Part shown: positions 1 through 8,145 of the stretch, piece after piece | How positions within the stretch are numbered: position 1 is the stretch's first letter | Layout: each line of letters begins with the position of its first letter | DNA from: Bacteroides sp. CAG:530 | Lineage (GTDB): Bacteria; Bacteroidota; Bacteroidia; Bacteroidales; Bacteroidaceae | DNA: 21,975 bases | Assembly: GCA_000434735.1 (NCBI GenBank) | Contig: FR881266.1 | Coordinates: 1 to 21,975 of the forward strand | Direction of reading: 5' to 3' | Notes under the pieces: model-generated | Told to the model about the DNA's origin: nothing | The model's input: only the letters and a program-made list of their open reading frames with translations | Databases searched by the model: none | Position numbers and translations under genes: made by a program

Positions 1-237
1 GCAAGAGACTTGAAGAAACTTGACTTCGCTTTTAATGCGTCACTGGCTTCGGTAAACATAGCAAAGGTCATGCGCCAACGGTACTATCCGTCGCTCTCCA
101 TCGGACTGCTAAAAGACTATCTGAGTAACACTTATATGCTCAAAAGAATTTTCAGCAAGTCCGGTATGAAGCCGAACAGAACATTTAATACTAAACTTAT
201 CAAAGAACTCTTTGGTATAGTAGCAGAAGCCGCTTAG
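1..237 (+). CDS. C-terminal part of an IS transposase (partial, runs off left edge)
   Basis: The reading frame is open from the first base (gca aga gac ttg...), so this is the tail of a longer protein and the TTG at 10 is not a real start. The roughly 78 visible residues include FNASLASVNIAKVMRQRYYP, then LLKDYLSNTYMLKRIFSKSG, and end in VAEAA. From memory, an FNASL..NIAKV stretch followed by a short helical tail resembles the end of DDE-type IS transposases in Bacteroidales. The catalytic DDE residues would lie upstream, outside the window, so family assignment is tentative. An 11-bp sequence 45 bp after the stop recurs inverted at 21912, which supports an IS context. It could instead be another protein's C-terminus, but the context makes transposase the best call. 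Confidence 0.6.
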   Translation, partial: ARDLKKLDFAFNASLASVNIAKVMRQRYYPSLSIGLLKDYLSNTYMLKRIFSKSGMKPNRTFNTKLIKELFGIVAEAA

Positions 238-281
238 CCAATATGCTGAATTTTTAACGGACTATTATCATTAATGGTATA

Positions 282-292
282 GCTTTTTTAGT
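282..292. repeat. Putative right terminal inverted repeat of the left IS
   Basis: GCTTTTTTAGT lies 45 bp after the transposase stop. Its exact reverse complement, ACTAAAAAAGC, occurs at 21912-21922, where the second susC gene is interrupted. The position fits the outer end of an IS. The motif contains a T6 run, so chance identity is easier than for a complex 11-mer. Beyond the 11 bases the two ends differ, which could reflect left versus right ends of one element or two related elements. No target-site duplication can be tested because each element has only one end in view. Confidence 0.45.
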
Positions 293-430
293 GCTATCTT
301 ATGTTATCCGACACTTCCGATTTTAAACATAGGAACTGTTTTTCGTTTTTTACTTATCCAGTCTGTTTTTTTTCTCCTGATGAGTATAAATTCATCTGCT
401 CGTTTGTCATTATAGAAAATCAGGTAGAAA

Positions 431-1630
431 ATGGCTCAATATACATTTAGAGATATAGAAGAATTTTTGTTGGATGATGATTTCTTCCAATGGGCAAGAT
501 ATGGCTTTTCTGATAATGGATTTGATATTGAATCCTATAAGATTCAGCATCCCGGTTGTGAAGAAAAGATAGAATTGGCTATTGCGGTGATTCAAAATAT
601 GAAAGTGGTTGAAGATAGCAAACCTATATCTGAGGAATATAAGATGCAAAGTTTTGCCAGAATGATGGATAGGCTTCAACATAAATCTTCGCAATCGGTA
701 CAGTTTCACAAAAAAACATTACCTTATCGGAGAGTAATGTCTTATGTGGCAAGTGTGGCAGCCTTACTATTCATCTTTTTAGGAACTTATTATATTCTAT
801 CCAAATCCAAATTGCAGAAAGCTACAGATATTGCAGCCAATATTATAGACTCTTTAGGGCATTCAGGGCAAATACAGATTATTTTGGATGGTAAACAGGC
901 CGTTGGCTTGGACAAGAATAATGCTGAAATTAGGGTAGGTGAGAACGGTACAGTTACAGTGGACAAACAATTGGTGGCTGCTTCCAGAGGAGAAAAGATA
1001 TCGGTGAATCAGATAATGGTACCTTATGGGAAGCGTTCTAAAATAATCCTCCCAGATGGCTCTTTATTGTGGATTAATTCAGGTTCATGCATATCTTATG
1101 CTTCGGACTTTCCGGAGAATAGAAGGCTGAATGTACAAGGAGAAGTGTATTTGGACGTTCGCAAAGATGCCAAGCACCCTTTTGTCGTGAAAACGAATCG
1201 TTTGGAAGTTACTGTACTGGGAACGTCATTCAATGTAACCGATTATGTAAAAGATACGGAGACAGCAGTGGTGCTTGTTCAGGGAAGTGTAGATGTGACG
1301 GTAGACAATAAAGAGAAAAAGCGCTTGTCCCCTAATCAACGTCTTTCAAAAGACAACGATGTGGTAAATGTGCATGAAGTAGATGTATACAGCTATATTT
1401 GTTGGAAAGACGATGTTATGAATTTCGATGGACAGAGACTTTCTGATGTGCTGAAATCACTGTCAAGATATTATGATACAAAAATAGAAATATCAGGAAG
1501 TTTGGAAGATGAAAAATATTATGGTAGTCTTGATTTGAATAGTACACTTGACGAAGTATTGGAGGCCATTTCATTGACTACGTCATTAAATATAACTAGG
1601 CGAGGGGATGTTATATACATCAAGCCTTGA
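431..1630 (+). CDS. FecR-family anti-sigma factor (locus 1), no adjacent sigma gene
   Basis: This is an inner-membrane anti-sigma regulator that relays ligand occupancy of an outer-membrane TonB-dependent transducer to an ECF sigma factor. The roughly 100-residue cytoplasmic N-terminal part is followed by one membrane segment at about residues 104-123 (VMSYVASVAALLFIFLGTYY). The periplasmic FecR domain is at about 195-290, with MVPYGKRSKIILPDGSLLWI, NVQGEVYLDV and VTVLGTSFNV. A C-terminal DUF4974-like module (about 325-399) ends in DVIYIKP. The length of 399 fits the family. The ATG at 431 is the first in frame and gives a complete N-terminus. The partner is the STN-domain SusC 160 bp downstream. 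The usual upstream ECF sigma gene is absent: only 138 bp separate this start from the putative IS end. The regulatory role is clear, but the sigma partner is unknown. Confidence 0.93.
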   Translation: MAQYTFRDIEEFLLDDDFFQWARYGFSDNGFDIESYKIQHPGCEEKIELAIAVIQNMKVVEDSKPISEEYKMQSFARMMDRLQHKSSQSVQFHKKTLPYRRVMSYVASVAALLFIFLGTYYILSKSKLQKATDIAANIIDSLGHSGQIQIILDGKQAVGLDKNNAEIRVGENGTVTVDKQLVAASRGEKISVNQIMVPYGKRSKIILPDGSLLWINSGSCISYASDFPENRRLNVQGEVYLDVRKDAKHPFVVKTNRLEVTVLGTSFNVTDYVKDTETAVVLVQGSVDVTVDNKEKKRLSPNQRLSKDNDVVNVHEVDVYSYICWKDDVMNFDGQRLSDVLKSLSRYYDTKIEISGSLEDEKYYGSLDLNSTLDEVLEAISLTTSLNITRRGDVIYIKP

Positions 1631-1647
1631 AAAACTCAAATGAAGTA

Positions 1648-1732
1648 TTAACCTTTAAAAAGAAAGAAATGAAAAACATACCACCTTAAATAAAACGGGA
1701 AAAAACGGATGATATCTGCGAAATATCATCCG
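1648..1732 (+). promoter_or_regulatory. Leader element between fecR and susC (locus 1): motif, mini-ORF, hairpin
   Basis: TTAACCTTTAAAA (1648-1660) is followed by a possible six-codon frame, ATG AAA AAC ATA CCA CCT TAA (1669-1689). After it comes a perfect 10-bp hairpin, CGGATGATAT (1706-1715) with ATATCATCCG (1723-1732) and a 7-nt loop. There is no U-run after the stem, so it is not a canonical intrinsic terminator. The same order recurs before the second susC (20577-20668) with a different stem sequence, which points to conserved structure. It may set relative expression of the regulator and the abundant SusC/D, or act as an mRNA processing or attenuation site. The function is inferred. Confidence 0.5.
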
Positions 1733-1792
1733 ATTCACATTAGAACTGAAGATAACTCACCAAAGTTATAACTAATCTAATTATACAATTAT

Positions 1793-2215
1793 ATGGAAAA
1801 TAACTCTAAGAAAAGAAATAGAGGTAAATATTTAACAAATATTGCTTTTCGATTTTTACTCTCATGCGTTTTTTTAACATCTCATTTAACTAAGATTTCA
1901 GCAGAAGATGAGGTTATGCTCCTTCAATCTACGTGCTTTACATTAAACTTGACAAATGTATCATTGGAGACATTATTTAAGACATTGGAAAAGAAGAGTG
2001 ATTATGTATTCTTTTTTAAAGAAGATGTCTTACGGAAAAATGAAAAAGTAACAGTCAAAGCACAAAACGAGTCGATTGTGTCTATCTTGAATAGAATATT
2101 ACCCCCTAAACAACTGACATATACAGTGAAAGGAAGACAAGTGATTATTGTCCGCCAACCTCAAAAAGAAGAAAAAAAAATTAACTGCTCCTGTAGTCGT
2201 AGAGAAAGATTATGA
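1793..2215 (+). pseudogene. N-terminal STN signalling part of the frameshifted SusC transducer (locus 1)
   Basis: This 140-codon frame supplies the N-terminus missing from the long frame that follows. Residues about 15-38 form a signal peptide (FRFLLSCVFLTS, cleavage likely after KISA). An STN (secretin/TonB N-terminal) domain spans about 48-122 (FTLNLTNVSLETLFKTLE, then YTVKGRQVIIV). STN domains contact FecR in the periplasm. After VRQPQKEEKK the frame leaves the family pattern and ends in a non-homologous tail, INCSCSRRERL. Removing one A from the A9 run at 2172-2180 joins it to KLTAPVVVEKDYDVKG of the next frame and gives a normal hybrid SusC of about 1190 residues. It is either a broken gene, a phase-variable gene, a slippage site or a sequencing error. 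As read, it encodes an exported STN-only polypeptide. Confidence 0.8.
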
Positions 2216-5200
2216 CGTTAAAGGAACAATAGTAGATGTTAACGGCCAACCATTGCCAGGCGTTAATATAACAGTACAAGGGACAACTACTGGAGTTACT
2301 ACCGATCTGTCCGGTTCGTTTACATTGCGAATCAGAGATGGGAAACGTGCATTGTTGGTAGCATCTTACATCGGTTTTAGTACGAAGAAAGTGTGGGTCT
2401 CTGCAGAAACCGGTTTTTTGAAGATTATGCTTGAAGAAAGTTCGGCATCTTTGAATGAAGTGGTAGTCGTAGGTTATGGTACACAGAAGAAACTTAATTT
2501 GACAGGAGCTGTTACAACAGCTTCAGGGGAGATTCTGGAAAACCGTCCAATTGGTAATATTGCACAAGGTTTGCAAGGTATGGTACCCAACTTGAATATT
2601 ACATTCAATAGTGGTCAGCCCAACAAAGCCGCTAATATCAACATTCGTGGTAATACCTCATTGAATGGTGGTAATGCTCTTGTTTTGGTAGATGGTGTAG
2701 AAATTTCCGATTTGTCTCTTATTAATCCTCAAGATGTAGAAAGCGTTTCTGTATTGAAGGACGCTTCGGCTGCTGCTGTATATGGTGCACGTGCTGCTTT
2801 TGGTGTGATGTTGATCACTACCAAAAAGGGGGCACGCAACCAAAAGACTAAGGTGTCATATAGCAATAACCTTTCATGGAGTTCACCGGCTCGCCTTCCT
2901 GAAATGCCTCGTTCGGATATATGGGCGCGTATGTGGAATAAGGCTTACGAATATGACACTCCGGGTGGATATTACTTTAACGAAAAGTTTATGGAGAAAC
3001 TGGATGCACATATTGCCGATCCTGAACACAATCCTGCAATCTTAGTTGATACCGAAGGTATTCAAAATTCAAATTATAGCCCTAGTAATCCTGGATGGGC
3101 CTATGTGGGCAACACTGATTGGTTATCCGAGTTCTATCAAAAATCGGCTTTTATGCAGCAACATAATGTAAGCCTTTCAGGTGGTACCGAGCGTAACAAT
3201 TACTATGCTTCTATTGGTTTCAAAGATCAGTCGGGTATTTTTCGCTATGGAAATGACTCTTATAAGCGCTTCAATTTAGCGTTCAATTTCGATACGAAAC
3301 TAACTAGTTGGCTGAACGTGAGTTTTGCTACCCGTATGAGCAACATTAAGAATGATGAACCTTATATGGACAATGGTGGTAGCAGTTCTCAAACTTGGTA
3401 TTATGAGGTATATCGTATGTTTCCTACACTCTCCATCTTTCTACCTAATGGGGATTTTGCAGGTATGTATCTCAACAGTGGTAATTATAACGTTATTGGA
3501 AAGATGGCTTTAGCCGGACGTAATAAAAAAGAGACTTGGGACCAATGGTACATCGGGCGTTTCGATTTACATCCATTGAAAGGACTGTCTATTAAGGGCG
3601 ATTACTCTTGGAATCGTTATTCTAATGTTCAGAAATTTCACCGTAAAGAAATTAAGCAAACTTTTCCTGAGGGCGGTCCTGAATGGATTGTAGAGACTCC
3701 AAATTATGTGAAAAACTATAACTCAAACAATATTTACCACGCTATCAATGTATGGGCTGAGTATAAAACTTCGTTCAACGATGTTCATAATATTTCGGTA
3801 ATGGGGGGATATAACCAAGAGGAGAAGACTTATGCTAACACTTCATATACCATGACTGACTTGTATGATAACGAGTTGCCTATTTCAGACTTAGCCATCA
3901 ACTATAAAGAGAATGCTGAAGGTGCAGATATCTGGCGTGTACAGGGGGCTTTCTTTCGCTTGAACTATGATTATCGCTCTAAATATCTACTTGAGGTAAA
4001 TGGTCGTTATGACGGCTCTTCTAAGTATGCTAAAGACAATCGTTGGGCGTTTTTCCCTTCAGCCTCTATTGGTTGGCGTATTTCGGAAGAAAAATTCTTT
4101 GAGCCACTTTCTAAAGTGGTAGACAATTTGAAACTTCGTGCTTCTGTAGGTGCTTTGGGTAATCAGATAACTAACGGTTATCATGACTATATGTCTATTC
4201 TTTCTGGTAAAGTGTTGACCAACTATATGATGGATGGTAAAATTGTCAATGCGTTGAATATTCCTTCTTTGCCTAGTGTAATGACTTGGGAGAAGGTTGT
4301 GACGAAAAACTTGGGTTTGGACTGTTCATTGTTCAATAATCGTTTGATGGGTACATTTGATTTCTATGTACGCGATACCAAAGATATGGTACGTTCGGTT
4401 ACACTGCCTGCCGTATTGGGTACTTCTGGTGGTAAAGAGAATATTGCTGATATGCGTACCACTGGCTGGGAGTTGGAATTGATGTGGAAAGATCGTATTA
4501 AGAATGTATTGGGAAGTCATATGGACTATTTTTTTACCGTAGGTTTATCCGATTACCAGGCTGAGATAACCAAATACGATAATCCCAACGGTTCGTTGGC
4601 TAGTGGTATGTATTATGAAGGACAGAAACTGGGTGAAATCTGGGGATATGTAACTGATGGTTATATTATGGACGATTTTGAAGCAGCCAAAATGAACTAT
4701 GTACAGAAATACATTTCTTCTAAGTGGTATCCGGGCGATATTCGCTACAAAGACTTGAATGGTGATGGCATGATAGATCAAGGTAATCGTACATTGAACA
4801 ATCCTGGTGACCAAAAGGTGATAGGCAACTCTACTCCTCGATATCGTTTTAATTTGCAAGGAGGTATTGGTTGGCGTGGTTTCGATATCCGTGCTATTTT
4901 CGAAGGGGTGTGTAAACGCGATATGTGGACAAGTAGTGATATCTTTTGGGGATTCTCTAGAGGTATATATAACTCTTGTGTAACCCAATACCATATCGAC
5001 AATATTTGGACCTATGAAAATCCTACAGCTTACTATCCTCGTTTGAATGCTAATGGCAATAAACGTAGTAAGCAAATTCAAACTAAATACTTACAAAATG
5101 CGGCATATATCCGTTTGAAAGATATTACATTGAGCTATAATTTACCCAAGAGTTGGTTGACCAAGATGAAAATGGAGCAGGTACGTATCTATGTAAGTGG

Positions 5201-5351
5201 TATGAATTTGTGGGAGAAGACCGGTTTGCCCCCATTTATGACTCCTGATATTGTAGATCAAATAACTGATAATAGCTTGTCTAACGAGAACAGTGGTAAA
5301 GAATATGCATTTATGAGAAGTTATTCATTCGGCATTAATATAACATTTTAA
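2148..5351 (+). CDS. SusC/RagA-family TonB-dependent outer-membrane transporter (main part of a frameshifted gene)
   Basis: This is the import pore for oligosaccharides too large for porins, energised by TonB-ExbBD. In this 1067-residue frame a CarboxypepD_reg-like domain lies at about 24-98 (VKGTIVDVNGQPLPGVNI), the TonB box at about 104-112 (NEVVVVGYG) and the plug at about 115-228 (NIRGNTSL, VLVDGVE, VESVSVLKDASAAAVYGARA). The rest is the 22-strand barrel, ending in aromatic-terminal YSFGINITF. The frame opens at a TTG at 2148 that lies inside the preceding STN frame and has no signal peptide, so the protein could reach the outer membrane only if joined to the 1793 frame. The biological gene is therefore 1793-5351 with a one-base discrepancy. 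The SusD partner follows 16 bp downstream, a typical SusCD pair. The barrel appears undamaged, arguing that any inactivation is recent or reversible. Confidence 0.93.
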   Translation: MSANLKKKKKKLTAPVVVEKDYDVKGTIVDVNGQPLPGVNITVQGTTTGVTTDLSGSFTLRIRDGKRALLVASYIGFSTKKVWVSAETGFLKIMLEESSASLNEVVVVGYGTQKKLNLTGAVTTASGEILENRPIGNIAQGLQGMVPNLNITFNSGQPNKAANINIRGNTSLNGGNALVLVDGVEISDLSLINPQDVESVSVLKDASAAAVYGARAAFGVMLITTKKGARNQKTKVSYSNNLSWSSPARLPEMPRSDIWARMWNKAYEYDTPGGYYFNEKFMEKLDAHIADPEHNPAILVDTEGIQNSNYSPSNPGWAYVGNTDWLSEFYQKSAFMQQHNVSLSGGTERNNYYASIGFKDQSGIFRYGNDSYKRFNLAFNFDTKLTSWLNVSFATRMSNIKNDEPYMDNGGSSSQTWYYEVYRMFPTLSIFLPNGDFAGMYLNSGNYNVIGKMALAGRNKKETWDQWYIGRFDLHPLKGLSIKGDYSWNRYSNVQKFHRKEIKQTFPEGGPEWIVETPNYVKNYNSNNIYHAINVWAEYKTSFNDVHNISVMGGYNQEEKTYANTSYTMTDLYDNELPISDLAINYKENAEGADIWRVQGAFFRLNYDYRSKYLLEVNGRYDGSSKYAKDNRWAFFPSASIGWRISEEKFFEPLSKVVDNLKLRASVGALGNQITNGYHDYMSILSGKVLTNYMMDGKIVNALNIPSLPSVMTWEKVVTKNLGLDCSLFNNRLMGTFDFYVRDTKDMVRSVTLPAVLGTSGGKENIADMRTTGWELELMWKDRIKNVLGSHMDYFFTVGLSDYQAEITKYDNPNGSLASGMYYEGQKLGEIWGYVTDGYIMDDFEAAKMNYVQKYISSKWYPGDIRYKDLNGDGMIDQGNRTLNNPGDQKVIGNSTPRYRFNLQGGIGWRGFDIRAIFEGVCKRDMWTSSDIFWGFSRGIYNSCVTQYHIDNIWTYENPTAYYPRLNANGNKRSKQIQTKYLQNAAYIRLKDITLSYNLPKSWLTKMKMEQVRIYVSGMNLWEKTGLPPFMTPDIVDQITDNSLSNENSGKEYAFMRSYSFGINITF
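2172..2180 (+). repeat. A9 homopolymer at the SusC frameshift
   Basis: Nine consecutive A residues follow GAAG, where the STN frame (codon phase of 1793) must change to the plug/barrel frame (phase of 2148). With eight A the reading becomes E-E-K-K-L-T-A-P and the gene is continuous. A runs of this length are well known for replication slippage and for RNA polymerase slippage. Which applies, or whether the base count is a sequencing artefact, cannot be told from one read of the sequence. Confidence 0.85.
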
Positions 5352-5367
5352 AAATTGAAAAGGTATT

Positions 5368-7134
5368 ATGAAGAAATATATATTTTCGTGTATTTGTATT
5401 TTGTGCTTGTCACTGTCCGGATGTGATTATTTGGATACTGAGCCTGGTGACGCAATTTCTAGTGATCGTTTCTGGGAGACTTCTAATGCTGCTGCATTAG
5501 AGCAATATTGCAATCTTTATTATCCTAAACTTATCAAGGGGCATGGTGATCCTTTGTCTTGGAATATTGGAAATATGATTATGCAAGAGTATCAGTCTGA
5601 TAATCTTTTAGCAGCTGGTGCTAGTAGTATTACATTTGGTCAAAACACTGTAATGACTAGTAGTGCTGACTGGGATTGGTCTACGGTGAGAGGTTGTAAT
5701 GCTTTTCTAGAGAATTATGAAAAGTCTCCCGCTTCGGATATTGATAAAAAGAAATTTGCCGGAGAAATCTTATTTTTCAAAGCTTTTGATTATTTTAATA
5801 AGGTGCGCCTTTTTGGTGAGGTGCCTTGGTATGACTCTACGTTGAATAAAGATAACCCCGAATTATATAAAAGACGTGATTCTCGTGATTTAGTGATGGC
5901 CAATATATTGGCTACCATTAATAAGGCTATTGAATTTTTGCCTCGCAAAACTAAAGTTTATCGTGTGAGTCGCGATGCCGCTCTATTACTCAAAGCCCGT
6001 ATCTGTCTTTATGAAGGTACTTGGCGTCGTTATCGTAATGTAGAGGGTGATGTAAAATTCCTCGAAGAGGCTTACAAAGCTTCTGGAGAGTTGATGGGAT
6101 ATGGTTATGAATTGTATAAGGCATCGGGTACAGACGATAGCTATTTCGATCTTTTCATACAAGATAATTACAATGATAATTCAGAAGTAATTCTCTCGCG
6201 TGAGTATGATCCTGCACTCAATATGGGACACAACGTACCTAATAGTATTCCTAATAGCGAACAGGGTATGAGCCGCGATTGTTTTGAGGAATACTTGTGT
6301 GCTAACACAGGAAAGCCCATTTCTCTTTGTGGTTGCCACAATCCTAACATGGGATATAATGCAGAGATGAAGAATCGCGACGGACGTCTGTTGCAAACAG
6401 TATGTTTGCCCGAACCTGGTAGTAAATATGCTCGTTTTTTATATCGTACTACTGGCGGTCAGTTGAAAGGTGGGGCTCCTAATATCTTTTCTATTCTTCC
6501 CAACTCGGACACTCGAACCTTCTACGCTGCATCTTGTACCGGATATTCGGTATGTAAGTTTTATAAGGCATCTGAGCACTATGTGGGTAATCATAAAGGT
6601 GGCATTGATGCTCCTGTGATGCGTTATGCTGAGGTCTTGTTGATTCGTGCTGAGGCTGGCGCTGAGTTGGGAAAAGATCCCGAATTGGATAAAACCATCA
6701 ATCAGCTTCGTGCTCGTGTAGGATTTACTTTTAAGTTGGGAGCTGATCCGATAGCTGATCCGGATTTGATTGCTAAATATCCAAATGTGAAAGGTGATAA
6801 CGCTAACTTGATTCGTGAAATCCGTCGCGAACGTCGCATTGAGTTGTTTGCCGAAGGTTATCGTTGGGATGACGTTTGTCGTTGGAATGTAGGCGAGGTC
6901 GTATTTAACCGTGTGCGTCGTGGTGCTAAGATGGACCCCAACTTGTACTCTGCCGATGAGATAAAGACTATTAAAGATCAAGTAGGATTCGATGCTGATG
7001 GCTTTATTACTCCTTACGCTAAGCGAGTTACTTATAGTATGAATTTTACGGCTAAAAATTACCTTTACAACATTCCGTTGGACGAAATATCATTGAACCC
7101 GAATCTTCTTCCTCAAAATCCGGGTTGGGAATAA
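5368..7134 (+). CDS. SusD/RagB-family surface glycan-binding lipoprotein
   Basis: This lipoprotein forms the lid over its cognate SusC and delivers glycan to it at the cell surface. The signal peptide ends in a lipobox, LSGC, with the acylated Cys at residue 19 followed by DYLDTEP, the usual SusD start. The helical TPR-like core includes EILFFKAFDYFNKVRLFGEVP near residue 130 and VMRYAEVLLIRAEAGAE near 420. The family C-terminal block has IREIRRERRIELFAEGYRWD and ends in NLLPQNPGWE. The length of 588 is within the normal range. The gene begins 16 bp after susC, so the two are surely co-transcribed. The adjacent enzyme suggests a phosphodiester-containing glycan, but ligand specificity cannot be read from sequence. 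No defects were seen. Confidence 0.96.
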   Translation: MKKYIFSCICILCLSLSGCDYLDTEPGDAISSDRFWETSNAAALEQYCNLYYPKLIKGHGDPLSWNIGNMIMQEYQSDNLLAAGASSITFGQNTVMTSSADWDWSTVRGCNAFLENYEKSPASDIDKKKFAGEILFFKAFDYFNKVRLFGEVPWYDSTLNKDNPELYKRRDSRDLVMANILATINKAIEFLPRKTKVYRVSRDAALLLKARICLYEGTWRRYRNVEGDVKFLEEAYKASGELMGYGYELYKASGTDDSYFDLFIQDNYNDNSEVILSREYDPALNMGHNVPNSIPNSEQGMSRDCFEEYLCANTGKPISLCGCHNPNMGYNAEMKNRDGRLLQTVCLPEPGSKYARFLYRTTGGQLKGGAPNIFSILPNSDTRTFYAASCTGYSVCKFYKASEHYVGNHKGGIDAPVMRYAEVLLIRAEAGAELGKDPELDKTINQLRARVGFTFKLGADPIADPDLIAKYPNVKGDNANLIREIRRERRIELFAEGYRWDDVCRWNVGEVVFNRVRRGAKMDPNLYSADEIKTIKDQVGFDADGFITPYAKRVTYSMNFTAKNYLYNIPLDEISLNPNLLPQNPGWE

Positions 7135-7162
7135 GTAGTTAATTACTGTAAATGAAAAGATA

Positions 7163-8131
7163 ATGGAAAATATGAAATACACTATGTCATACATTGCGAA
7201 GAATTTTCGAGTAGCATTGATGCTGTCACTCATGATGTTATTGTGCAGCTGTTCTAGTGAAGATAAATTGGAGTTTCACAAAGGAGCCACGCTTCCCATT
7301 ATGCAAGGAATAGCCGATAATGTGCCTTACATTCAGTCGGTAGAAAAAGAATTAACTTACGACTTGTATGATGGGGTACGCATTACCGATGTTGCCTTTA
7401 CCTATTGCGCTAAACCTACACGCATGATTATTGCTGAAGTAGATTTGAACAAGAATGTGACCATAGTTACCTCTACGCCTGATAATAAACCGGAGGTAGG
7501 TAAAATTCTGCAACAGGTAGCTGTGCAGGCCGAGAAAGCAGAAGCATCCGGACGCAAAGTGATTTTGGGAACTAATGGCGACTTCTATTCTAAGAAAAAT
7601 GATCTTTGGATTCCTGGTGGGCTATTCTACAAAGACGGTGTAGCCATCAAGACTGAAATAGGTTGGGAGGCTGATCATGTATTCTATATGCTCAAAGACG
7701 GTACGGCACATATTACTTCTGTTCCAGAGTTTAAATTAGTAGAGCGAGATGTGGTGCATGCTATTGGTGGTTGGCAAAGAATGGTGCAAGACGGTGAGGT
7801 TGTGAAGAACTTTACCGTAAATGACAACGCCATGCAATTCCATCCACGTACCTTTGTTGGTGTATCTGCTGACAATCTCAAGGTTTATTTATTTGTTGTT
7901 GATGGTCGTCAGCCCGAATACTCTAACGGTATGCGTCTTGAAGACATGATGTTACTCTGTCAAGGTGCTGGTTGTTACCAAGCGTTCAATATGGATGGCG
8001 GTGGTTCTACCACTATGGTACGTCGGGTGGAAAATGGCAGTTCAGTGTCATTTGAGGTAATGAATCAACCTTCAGACAATCCTGCCAGATCGGTGATAAA
8101 CGGCTTACAAGTTATTGAAAAAACTAATTAA
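7163..8131 (+). CDS. Phosphodiester glycosidase (NAGPA-like) lipoprotein
   Basis: The NAGPA family (Pfam PF09992) includes the mammalian uncovering enzyme, which hydrolyses GlcNAc-1-phosphodiester linkages. Bacterial members are presumed to cleave sugar-1-phosphodiesters. Seen here: a signal peptide with lipobox LCSC (Cys30); VILGTNGDFYS at about 133-143, with the Asn-Gly-Asp-Phe-Tyr core; HPRTFVGVS at 227-235; VYLFVVDGRQPEYSNGMRLE at 241-260; NMDGGGSTTMV at 276-286; and C-terminal NQPSDNPARSVINGLQVI. These are the family's conserved blocks in order, so the enzyme looks complete. ATGs at 7163, 7172 and 7184 are all possible starts; the first is used here. The gene lies 28 bp after susD and is the only evident glycan-cleaving enzyme in the locus. 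A decayed paralogue lies at 10144-10663. The substrate is not known. Confidence 0.9.
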   Translation: MENMKYTMSYIAKNFRVALMLSLMMLLCSCSSEDKLEFHKGATLPIMQGIADNVPYIQSVEKELTYDLYDGVRITDVAFTYCAKPTRMIIAEVDLNKNVTIVTSTPDNKPEVGKILQQVAVQAEKAEASGRKVILGTNGDFYSKKNDLWIPGGLFYKDGVAIKTEIGWEADHVFYMLKDGTAHITSVPEFKLVERDVVHAIGGWQRMVQDGEVVKNFTVNDNAMQFHPRTFVGVSADNLKVYLFVVDGRQPEYSNGMRLEDMMLLCQGAGCYQAFNMDGGGSTTMVRRVENGSSVSFEVMNQPSDNPARSVINGLQVIEKTN

Positions 8132-8145
8132 AAAAACGGAATGGT

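Noticed and set aside
293..430. Remnant of an ECF sigma C-terminus before the first fecR
   Set aside because: All three forward frames were translated by eye and none shows the expected region-4 or hydrophobic-tail pattern; only the spacer resembles that of locus 2.
4545..5081. A 178-codon minus-strand open frame inside susC
   Set aside because: It lies within conserved barrel sequence of the SusC gene, and its composition is that of a mirror frame.
6439..6981. A 180-codon minus-strand open frame inside susD
   Set aside because: It is antisense to the conserved SusD C-terminal domain and lacks any signal or domain.
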